DNA from: Colius striatus
Taxonomy: Eukaryota > Chordata > Aves > Coliiformes > Coliidae
Length of the DNA stretch: 64,000 nucleotides
NCBI RefSeq assembly: GCF_028858725.1
Contig: NC_084759.1
Span: forward strand, 134,212,171-134,276,170
Reading direction: 5' to 3'
Shown here: one piece after another, positions 35,001 through 47,000 of the stretch
How the letters are laid out: the number at the start of each line of letters is the position of its first letter
Numbering within the stretch: position 1 is the first letter of the stretch
Notes under the pieces: model-generated
Told to the model about the DNA's origin: nothing
Databases searched by the model: none
Seen by the model: the letters and a program-made list of their open reading frames with translations, nothing else
Translations under genes and position numbers: made by a program

Positions 35001-38000
35001 CAGTGTGCACTGAAGTGTAGAGAAACTATGAACAGGGAAAGAAAAGCCATTTACTCACCACACTCATGTAATGGAGCATTCGGCCATCCACCTTTCCTTC
35101 ATCAAACTGGGTCTTATACTGGGGGAGACCAATGTCATCCAGCCACCCTAAGGCAAGAGATAGACACTCATGTTAGTGGGGTAGCCAAGTTACCCAGCAC
35201 CAGTTAGTGTTCTTCTCATTCTTTGAGCCCCAAATTAGCCATGATTAGGAATCTTCAGCTAAAGTAGTTGCTTCAGCATATCATAAAATCTTACTGGTAA
35301 CCCAGTGGTAATCCAGTTTTCCGTGATTGTTTTCCTCTTCAGATCCAAGTGCCTGCAGAGCAAGCTGAAGTTTCTTCCGGTGCAATGGGTGCTTTATCCC
35401 AAGCTCCTGTGAATGGAAGGAAAGTAGCAAACCTAAAGGTAATACTGTATTTTATTTCTGCCCCCACTGAGTTATGAACTGTTTCAGAGAGTCACACAGT
35501 ACATACAGCTCTTGCTGGTGACTTGGCAGGTGTATTTTCTATTTGCTGAGTTATCAGCATCATTCTAGCACATGCTCAGCAGTAGGCAAAGGCTCACTCA
35601 CTGTGGTAGATTAATTTCAAAACATGGTGTATTCTAAACTTTATGAAAACATTGGCTGCAATAGTCTCACACCAGGTTTAAAAAGTATCCCACAATATAA
35701 ACTGTGTTAGCATTCATAAAAATACTCCACAGGATTTCTTCCCTCCCTCCTGCTTATGCAGGCAAAACAGCTATTTGGTTAAGAGCATATGAAGCTGCCA
35801 GGAATTACTGATATTGGTTCATGCTTCCAAGTGCAAAATACTCTCACCAGTTTACTTGCAAGTGCAGTCATTCCAGGATCTTTTTAATCTCATACACACT
35901 TTCACCAGTGCTTGTTAGTTAATGTTACCTTTGACAACACTATTACAAATCCCTATGTTCATGTCACATTTTTCCTATTCCAGTTGTAATTATAGTTTTG
36001 AATCATCTCACTGAGAGTGATATTTTTAAAAGCTGAAAATTCAAACATTAGCAAATTCAAAGTACACATTGAATCAACTTTTTTATCTTTCTAATTTTAG
36101 AAAACAAAGGGGGCCAACGATCTGGATGAGGGGACAGAGTGTACCCTCAGCAAATTTGCTGATGACACCAGACTGGGAGGACTGGCTGATTCCCTAGAAG
36201 GCTGTGCTGCCATTCAGTGGGATCTCAACCAGCTTGAGAGTTGGACAACAAAAGTAAGTTCAGAGTCCTGCATCAGGGGTGGAGCAACCATGCACCATTG
36301 ACCTGCTGGAGAGTGGCTCTGCAAAGAGAAATCTGGGAGTCCTGGTTGATAACAAACTAACCATGAGCCAGCAATGTGCCCCTGTGGCCAAGAAGGCCAA
36401 TGGCATCCTGGGAAGCATCAAGAAGAGTGTGGCCAGCAGGTCGAGGGAGGTTCTGCTCCCCCTCTACTCTGCCCTGGTGAGGCCTCATCTGGAGTACTGT
36501 GTCCAGTTCTGGGCTCCTCAGCTCAAGAGGGACAGGGAATTGCTGGTCAGAGTCCAGTGCAGGGCCACCAAGATGATCAGAGGACTGGAATATCTTCCTT
36601 ATGAGGAAAGGCTGCAGGAACTGGGGCTGTTTAAGTCTAGAGGAGAAAAGACTGAGGGGGGATCTCATTAATATTTGCAAGTATATAAATGATGGATGTT
36701 AGGAGGTTGGGGCATCACTTTATTGTATCTGGTGACAGGACAAGGTGTAATGGGAAGAAGCTGGAACACAAAAAGTTCCATTTAAACATGAGACAAAACT
36801 ATTTCACTGTTCAGATGAGGGAGCACTGGCACAGGCTGCCCAGGGAGGTTGTAGAATCTCCTTCTCTGAAGGTTTTCAAATCCAGCCTGGACGTGTTCCT
36901 GTGTGACCTGATCTAATCTGCGGGGTTTTTTTGCACATACATCTGAAAACAGTGTTTCCAGTCTTTCTCACCTTTTCCAGATCCTGTTGAGAAGCCTGTA
37001 GAAGTGTTTGACCAGAGAGTATCCAGTGTTTGCCGTTACTTATGTAAGAGCCTAGCCCTTGGTCCTGGAGCCAGTTGCAAACCTGTTCCTTCGTCCACTT
37101 TGCGAATGGCATGTCCAGCTCACTGCAGGTTTTACCAAAAAAGACTGGTAAATCTCGTGCCTCAAATCTCAAATCTTCTCATAGACAACAATGGATCCAA
37201 AACCTAAATCTAATTCATGACTGTTTTGTGGAAGTTTGGAAAACCTTTTGGGGAAAACTTGCATCATAGTTGGCTGTCAGGTGAGTCATGAAATGTCTAC
37301 TTCTGAACCAGAAAGTTCTGATTGCTGCTGATCTCCTGCCACTATCACAATAAACACGGTCTAATAACACTACTGAAAACAACCAACTCTGCTCCCTATC
37401 ATGACTTAAAACTCTGAGGTGAGATGACAATCTTTCCCTTTAGCATTTAATCCCCAGAAGTGTAGCAGGAAATGTACCAAAGGAGTATCTGTCAGTGCCA
37501 TGTGCTTATAGCCGTGAGGCAAGGAAGGCTCTGTTTGGTAGCAGGACCCCACCACCCAACCAACTTCCACCCTGCAAAGACCACCTCTAGAAGGAAGAAA
37601 CAGCCTTGATCAGCCTATGTCCATCTGCCAGGAGAGTGGACATTTCATGTGGGCACTGCACTTCTCCTCTGGATGCTGTGCTGGACTGGAGCTGCTGGGA
37701 TGGCAGGTGTCAGCACACTTTTCACCACTTGTCTTACTTGCGAGACTGCCCCAGGTCTCGAGACCAGCCCAGCCGTGGCCCCGCGGTTGCCCTCGTTCCT
37801 CCTCTTTTGAACTCTGTCTCAGACATGTCATCTGGGTTGAAGGTGGTAGACTGACTTCTTTTAAGCCTAGTTTAAAAGAAGAAAGCATATTCACATTTAG
37901 CTAAGGAAAAGGCATGCTATTACTGCAACCAATACAGGCAAGATCTCCTACATAGTTTGGACCTCTTCTTCTACCTGCCTACTGTTAGCTCTCTCAAGTA

Positions 38001-41000
38001 CCACACTGGCTCCTGCTCTCAAGGCAGTAAAACCATAGAGCCACGCACTGGAGAAGGGAAAAGGGAAGATGTGCTCCTGGCAAACCCCCTTGCAAGCCCC
38101 AGTGCTGGAGAATGGTCATTTCTTATCTTTTACTTACTTTCCAAATAACTTCTTGATCCCCCTGGCCTTTTTCTTGGAATCTGGAGAAGGTGGTGTCACC
38201 TGCAGACTGTCCATTTCTTTTGAGCGAGGGGCCAAGCCAGCCAGATCCAAGTGATCTGCAGATCCCTTCTCGGTTTCAGCTATTAGAAAACAAAAGTCCT
38301 GTCAAAACCCACTTGCACAGGATATACGGATACTTCTTAACTTGGGAATGACTCTTGCTAAAATTATGGAGAGCCACCGTGTTGGGAAAACAGAGCAAAA
38401 AGGAATGAGAGAAATAACACATGTTCCTCCTCCATGAGCCTGAACTGGGAACACTCCAAGGCAATACTTGGCTTCAGTTAAGTGCCTTGCATTCAAGGTG
38501 GGCGAAAAACAACTCATAAAACAATCAGTGAGTTAAATTCCAAGTTTACTCTTCCTCAGGGAGTACTCCTACAGTCCTTTCACAGACAGTGCTGAGGCAT
38601 GTGGATGTCCAGAAATAATTCAGTGCAGGGAACCAAACAAGGAATCCCCAAGGAACAGAAAATACATTAATTTTGCTACAGGCATCTTTCCTCATAACCT
38701 GCAGTATTTCCCCATAAAGGAAACTCTAGCAGTAAACAGCTCCTGCTCCAGAAGCAGGAGGGTCCTTTTCTTCTCAATTTTGTAAATTGTGGAATATTTT
38801 ATTCCTCTGTAGAGAAACACTATGGAGTTTAGGCTCTGTCTGAACTAGATCTTCTGAGTGATGCACAAAGCATCTCTGATTAGAGACCTTACACATTACT
38901 ACCCACACTAAAAGCATCCAGTCTTTGACTTGTAGCTGTTATTTTCTACAACAACAAACCTGAGGGCTCCTGTCCCAAAAGAGAAGTTGACACAAAAGCT
39001 AAATTAACAAAGAAGAAACCTACTTTAAGATCATTTTAATAGTACTTTTTTTCAGTATTGCGAAATTGCAGTATCTACTAGGCTATGTAAGCAGAGATGT
39101 GCCAGCAAGTGCCAGATAGTTGAATAAAACTACCATGTGCAGTTTATGCCACTTACTCGCTAGGGAACAGTGATAGTATGAGCCTGTTCAGATGAAGAAG
39201 CCATGGCAAGGCAGCCCACAGCAGGCTGACAGACAGGCCTGTAACCACTTTTACCATCTTTTCACATGGCTGTTTAATTAGATGACTATCATTTATTTTT
39301 GAAATGGACTGTCAGACTTCCAGGAGAAAACCACATAAGTTACTTGAGTCGAGGTAGAGCATTGCTGGGACACATGGTCTCAAGTTAACGCTGAGAAGGC
39401 CACAATGTGCCATGAACGGCAGCAAAGCGCAGGCTTTGACAGCATATCTTTCTCCTGGTAAAAGTTTAGATGATCCAGCAAGAATTCATTTGAACACTTC
39501 CCATTTTCCACCCGTTTTAGATCTTAGACCTTGTAGTGAGGCAACAAGGTCATGTAGAAGATAACTTCCAGGCACTTTGGCTTGATTGCTACTGACTACG
39601 GGGATCCTGCCAGTGAGAGACAGCACTGAAGTTGAACCAGGCTTTTGCATCTGTAGTTTTTGCTTTACTTGTATAAGAAAAAGTGCTAGTTTAGGAAAAA
39701 AACCCACATTTAAACAGCATTCTAGAGAAAGAATACCAGGACAAGGGTGGGTGCATTAGTAGCAGAGATTTGCGGGTATTGCAATGTTTGCTCCTCATAC
39801 TTCACTTCCTGCCATGTGCTGACACAGTCCCATAGAACAGCTGGCATTTGTGGGCCCATATAGGAAACTGAGAGGGCCTCCAGCACTTCATCTCCCTGTC
39901 AGCAAGGGCCACAGCAGGTGGCTGTACAACCACCCTGACTGACACAGCTCTGCTTGCTAAGGCAGGACTCTGCAGGTCTCATATGCCCTTGCCACAACCA
40001 CCCAGGGAATGCTCATGTCTCAAGACTTGTTTTTACTACGTGAATGGCTCTATCCCCATCTGCCTCTATTTCTCATTTGTTTTGTTACATAATAAATATC
40101 ACTGCATCTTAGAAAAGGAATTAGGTATCCTTCCCCTCAGAACTCCCCTAAGTGAATGCCTGAGAAATATACCTCTGCTCCTTTAAGCTCTTCCAGGGGA
40201 TCCAGGGCAGAAGACAGCACAAAGGCGCCTCCAGTATTTAAACATCATCAGTTCTCACCTGCTGCCTCAGTCTGTGGGTAACTTTGTGCTCAAAGTTATG
40301 GCAAACTTCTCTGCAAATTAACCCGCAATCTCTCTCATTAGTATCAGTTACTGAGAAATGGCACAGCTGACTTTGCTTTAGCAGAGGGCAGATGTTACAT
40401 GAAAACTCCTTTTAGTGATGTACAAAAGTTTCGATGCAGAGCTCTGGTGTCTAGTTCTCATTCGAGAAGTGTGTGGCCATAACCAGCTGTTAGCAGCAGT
40501 CACAACACAGCGCTGGTACAGGCAGACATGCAGGATTACTATACCTAAAGTAGGTGCACTTGCACTTCGACTGCGATCTTCAGATATCCAAACAACCCAC
40601 ATAACCACACGTGGCACAACAGAAGGGAACACACAGAAGGCACAACGTAAAACATAGTTCAAAACTTAACATCAACAAAAATAGAAGACACGAGCAGGGG
40701 AGGTACATGAGACATGCGCTACACACAACGCTGAATTCACACAGAGTTCAGGAAGATCAACTCACTGTTCATTCCCCCACCTCTCACAGAACCAAAAAGA
40801 AATGCAGTAGAGCTCTACGGTGGAGAGGGTAAAACAGCACCGCAGTCACTTTGGTGAGGGGAGGTCACTTGCTCCGTGACACATTGGGCAGGTGACTCAA
40901 CGTGGGTTCCTGTGAGGTGGCAAAAATCTGCACACCAGCTTTACAGATGTAAGCACTGAAATCAAGATGAGAGGTCACAAGATCCTGATCTAGATGGCCC

Positions 41001-44000
41001 ATCTTCCAATCCTTTAGGATAGCCACAAGTACTCTACTTTGTTAGACAAACTGATTTCAGGATGAAACAAAGGATTACACAAAAAGCACACATAAAAAAA
41101 CCCACAAATCAAAGAGTCAAACACTCAGAATAGACTGTACATTTATTGCAAGAAAGCTAGCAAGTTCCTATGCTACGTGTCATATACATGTGCAAAGTAT
41201 AATAAATTTATAGGTATGTTCCTTCTTTTGAACAAAAAGTCTAAAATTATCTTTCAGTAAGTAAGAACAGGTGACTCTTCTACTCAACAAAACAGAGGCT
41301 ATCCCACTTCAGGTTTCTGAAAGACAAAGCTAAATTCCTAAGTCTCAGGCAAGAAAAGCCAAAAACTTTAGATGGCAGACTCGCATGATGCTTGAATTGG
41401 AACAATGGAAATATTTTACTTGGTGGAAACAGGAACTTCTGCATTAAGTAGAACATTTTGTTTACTTCTTTGTCATGTGCAAATGTCATCAAATGACAAC
41501 ACCAAAACAATCTCCTCCATTACAGGTTCAAAAATCAACAAATTTGAATAACTTGTCCATCCTGTTCCTGTTGCCCACCATCTCTTTTGCAAGACCGCTT
41601 AAATACACATAAAATAAAGAGGAAGATTGAGTGCTGCTGCCACATTTCTCTACATCTGAAAACTTTATGAAAGAAACTAAGGATGGAGCCAGAGGAAAGA
41701 AAAAAAAGCCCATAAATGCCATTTGTGAACTACTGCCAGGCAGCTAGCATTTCAAAACAGCTGCAGTCCACTACAAGGACCCATGGGAGATATCACAGCA
41801 GAGTTGCTGTTTGGTATTTTCCAAATATTCTACTGAAAAAAGTGCCACCAAGTCACAGTGAGACTAAAGCTGGCCTTCCTGCTTCTTACACAGTTACAGT
41901 TAAGACTCTTAAAATACTGCATGCAGATGCACAATACCTACCCAGGTTGGGGGCACTCGCAGTCCTCTTGTTACTTTTTATCTTGAAAAAGCCTCGTCCA
42001 AATGAAGACCTGGCTTTACGGGTTCCAAAACTGTCCTCATCACCTGTGCCACTATGAGAAGCAGACTTTGGAGAGAGGGTTGCGAAAGTATTACTTTCTA
42101 CAGGAGGTTTAACCTGCTGAAATTAGGGAAAGAAAGATTTGATATTAGGGAATTGTAAATGGCCTTTTGAGAGAGACTGTAAAGTGAGCACCAACAGATA
42201 ATCTGGAGAGTCCCTCTCATTTGTTACTACAAGAAAACATAATGCATAAGTCATAAAGGAAAACATAAACAAGATCTCCAAGTGACTAGGTTCAAGATTA
42301 TTACCACTACCTTCCAAGAGCAACTTGTCTTCTTTAAGATGTTTCTTAGTCTTCTGCAAGGCTGGCTTACAGGTATGGAAAAGGTAAAAAGGCAGTCCTA
42401 CAAGGCTTTGAACTTCCCCAGTTTTCCAGGGTTGCTGTCTCCCCCACTGGTAGCTGTAAGCACAGTGGGATGCAAACAGAGAGATGCGACCCACATAATA
42501 TATTGATTCTCCGCCAAGTGTCAACACAGCTCTTTTTGTCTATCACTGCTCTGCAGTTTCAGAGTTAATGGATTAACTGACTATGTCCACCGACAAAGCT
42601 GAGAGGAAATTCAGTATAAAGCAAAGAGTGTAAGTGTCAGGACAGACATTAGACACCAGTTAGCCAGTTTAAAGCAGTAGCTTTAACCTTACTAGTTGCT
42701 TCACTTGGTCTTTAACAGAGGGAGGAAGCAAACCCATTCATAGTTCAAATATATTCCTTTGGCTTTTGCTGATATGGCATCCACCTTACAAGTGGTATCT
42801 GAGGCATGGCCTCTCTGCTCAGGTCTTCCTGTAAGTAATAACTGTTGCAAGAAACTATGGCCACAAAGTACTGCAGGGTAACTCTTGTGCAATGACATTC
42901 TAACACCATTGCTACTTAGAGAAGATGATTTGGAAAGCTAAAGGTTTTTAAAGAGACAATAATCAAAGGTAATCACAGGATCAGTAAAATACTTAATGGT
43001 TAGCTTTGCTAATTGTCTAGTGGCAGATTATATGGGGGAAACATTAGCTCAGATAGCAACCTCATGCTCAACCAGACTGAAAGATAATCCATGTGTGAGA
43101 AGATAAGAATGTGTGAGACACTACAAGCCTGATACTGAAGCGATGGTGACAACCACCATATGCTCCTTGCTATCCTGTCTGCAGGTCTGCTGACCCTCCT
43201 CTGGAATTGCATGCTGGTAGTTCACACAACTGAGCCTTTCAACATGTGCTCCCTGGTCTGTGTTTCTCTGTGTACCTGCATGAGTGCACACACATACACA
43301 CACACATTACCTCTGTTGGCTTCTGTGCAGAGTCTCTGTCCTGCTTTGGGAAAGATTAAGAAGACATTTTAAAAGTTATGGTTTATAGACAATATTGAAT
43401 TAATGATGGTTACCCTGAGTTAAATGCTGACTGAAATACCCTTCCCTGCCTATTTCCTCCCTTTCCCCCAACAAAAATCTTTTCAGAGCTGTATTTCACA
43501 CAGATTAATTCCTGCTTTCTTTCAGGTCAGTGAGCTGACATGAAAATATGTTTGCTTCAGTTTACTTTGTAAACGATTAGCCGTGTATACAATTAGTAAC
43601 ATGCAGTCTGTTGAGGCACTAAAAGGCAGAGCCGGCTAACGGGACTCAAAGCAGGAATCAGACAGGTTAGAAGCCAAATAGATAAAATATCCACAGCCTC
43701 TGCTTCTCGGCTGTCCAAACGAACAAAACCAAAACCCTAACACGTGAACTCCAGCTTTCATCGAGTTCTCATTATGTTTTCAGTCCTGTCATCATCCCTT
43801 CTGAGCTGTAAGGCACAGCAGAGTGGTGTAGCTATTAGGGAACTCAGAGACTTTTAGGAGTTTAGGCTGTCAAAAAAGAGCACAAGAATTGCCCTGATTT
43901 GATGACATTGTTAGAGGCTAGCTGCTTTTGGTTACTTCAAAAGAGATCCAAAGTGAAGCTATCACCAGACATACAAAGGCTTCCATCCCGGAAGAACTAG

Positions 44001-47000
44001 CCCACCCCAGACTGTATTTTGTAATGCATTAATTACACAGCCCTCCAAAATTATTTGCTTTAAAGACACGTAGGAAGCAGTAGTGGAACTTACTCTCTTC
44101 TTGTCTTAAATCAACCAAAAACCCCACCTCACTATCTATGGGAAAACACAGCAAGAGACCTCAGGCAAACATCTCATTTAATTAAAAATAATAATAAAAA
44201 AAGAGCAAAAACACTTGTGTTTTCAAGAGCAGATTTCAGATTTTCTCCTTAATAAAATCAGGAAGGTGTCCCATGCATGTGTTGTGACCACTGCTAACAC
44301 ATGACACGAGGAGCTCTACTATGACTCAGAATTTCTCAGAAGGTGGCAACAGGTCATGGCTACAACAGAGGCGTCACCTTTGTTTTAAGGGGATGGGAGG
44401 AAGTAAGAGATCAAACCAACCGCTTCAGAGGTCTCTTTCCTCAAACTGCTCAGACTGCTGGACTTCTGCAGCGAATGATTTCTGAAATGACAACATAAAA
44501 ACCAAGCCAAGTTACTAGGACTGAATTTGCTAAGATCAAGAGTCTCATGAATCAGCTTTAAAGAAAGCACTAGAATACATGATGGGATGTACTAAAAACA
44601 AAGGCATTTTGAATTAGGACAATCAATGCATTAATCATAGCCCATGCAATTTGATAAGATACTGTTAAGAATCTCCACATTGTAATTGCTGTTGCTGATG
44701 CTTCAGTGATATGATGCCCATCTTTGGATATTTTTTGGCTTCTTATTTAATGCTATATTTTCAGAAGCACAAGCAGAAGTTACAGAGGCAAAGGAAGTGA
44801 TTTAAACAAAAGCTAGGAAAAACAGTAATCTTAACAGAAGGAGCAACAGGCTTCTGACTAATTTTATCCTTAAAGAAGCCAAGTACATTACGTCAAGTGT
44901 GTATATTTTAGTATTTTATCTTTGGTTCCATTTTCCATTTCAGACCAGATATTCCCTAGTTTCTGGTCGGGTTTACAGTCTGGTTGAAAAGAGAGTTACC
45001 AGTCAACTTTTTCGTGGAATCAGGTATTAGTTAAGACTATCTTCACTTAATTTTATGAAGTTATCTATCTTTATACCAGTGTAAAGGGAGTAGGATTTGG
45101 CTCTGGGAATATTCTTGTGGCACTAAGTCATTCAAAATAAAAACAGCTGCTGAGCCTCACCCTGTGTACCAGACAAACTCTGTTGACTTAGGCTCCTTAC
45201 TAACAAATTGCTGTGACTCAAATGAGTTCATAAATAGTGCCACTGATTTCCCTAGGGAATATGGATATGTGTCAGAAATTAAAATTTATTTCTCATTGTT
45301 GTCAGCTGACCACCTTTTCCTTACTATCAAAAGAAAAAACGCAAATTACATGTGCATATACTACAACAAATTGTAAATTTCGAAGTACTTTTGACAGTCT
45401 ACAACCTAGTCAGAGATGCCTCACAACATAAAATAAATTAACTGCACATGTGCATATATAAGGCATTGGAAAATAACAATCATGAAAACATAGGACGTGC
45501 AGAAAACTATGACCACTAAATGTCATCTTGGCTACAATTAGCTGACATATTTACACGTGTACATAAAATATGGGGGGTTGTGTTGCGAGCATTTCAAGTT
45601 GACAATCACATGTAAATACATTTTCTAAACAGTTTTGATGATGGTACTTACGCTGGACTATTGCATAGCTGAGTTTCTGGTGGGGAACCTGTTGATCTTC
45701 CTTCACTGGAAAAACAAAAAAGATAAGAAAAGAGTAAGGCATATGGGGATCCTATACAAATACCTTGCCGATAAAGAAATCCTATCATCTCAGCCCGCTT
45801 TAATCCTGCTTTCACTTCAGCCACTATGGTAGTAACACACAGCAAATTTTCCACTCTCTGCATTCAAGTCTTGTAAAAGATAAAGGACAAAGGTGATCTC
45901 AGGAGCCAGGAAGACAACTTGTCCTGTAAGTTGATGACAATATCACATTACTCAGCTTAAATAAATGCAGGAGTGACAGTATATGCAGGGTCTGCAGCAG
46001 CACCAAGTAGTGTAGGTCACCAGCTCCCTTTCAATATCACCCATGGTGGGGGGGAGCATTTTGCTGCAGGTTAGTACTCTTTATTTAGCTTGTTTTTTTC
46101 CAAGATGGGACATAGATGAAATCCCTGCTGGTGACGGCTAGAGCTGTGTGCGGCACGGCACAGCACAGCAGAAACCAGGCAAAGCTGGTCTTCTGGATAG
46201 GGTGATTTCCCTGACTGGAAAAATCACACTGATTTTGCACATGAAGACTGATGATGATTTTAAGTGAGCAAGATTTCCTTGTCTCTGAATTCTTTGTATT
46301 TGATACTAATTTAGATAAAGCCAGGGATTTGGACTGAGAAGAAACAACACCAGCACAGACTTTGTCTATCTGTGAGTCAGGTATGCTTTTCAGTACTCCC
46401 TGAGAAACACTGACAAAGGAAGGTGATGGCCACTTCTCACTCAGCAAGCTGCCACTGGGTTCAAGCGTGGTAGCCCCTGCCTGCTACAGCTCAGTCCTTG
46501 AGGTGCAGCCATGCATTCCCATCCCAGCTTCCCTGACACTGAGCCTAAACATTTCATCCAGCTTTCCAAATCCCAGGCAGGGCTCTCCTAAGAGCAGGCA
46601 AAGAGTTATCTTTGTATTGCATTGTGACAAATGACAGCAGAAAAGATATTTCTTTCTCTGATATTTTGAAACACCACTTGGGTTTCCTTCTAGGGCTCCA
46701 TTATCAACCTTAGAGCTAGACAGTCCTTTTATGGCAGTTTTTGCAGTGCATTACACCAATCTTTAGTCTAAACTGTGGAAAATGTCTGAATGCAAATCAT
46801 CAGGAATGCATTTGTGCTAGCACAGCCAACACACTCTCAGCCAGGCCTAGATGCTGTAAACCTAGATAAAAATAATGATTCTGTGCCCTTCCTTACATTA
46901 GATCAGTTTTCCTCTCCTTCTGTTCATTTTGAGTGAAGCAGCTGGTATAGAGTGAGTGCTGCTACAAGCAACAGCAACCAAACTAATACTTGCTTACTGA

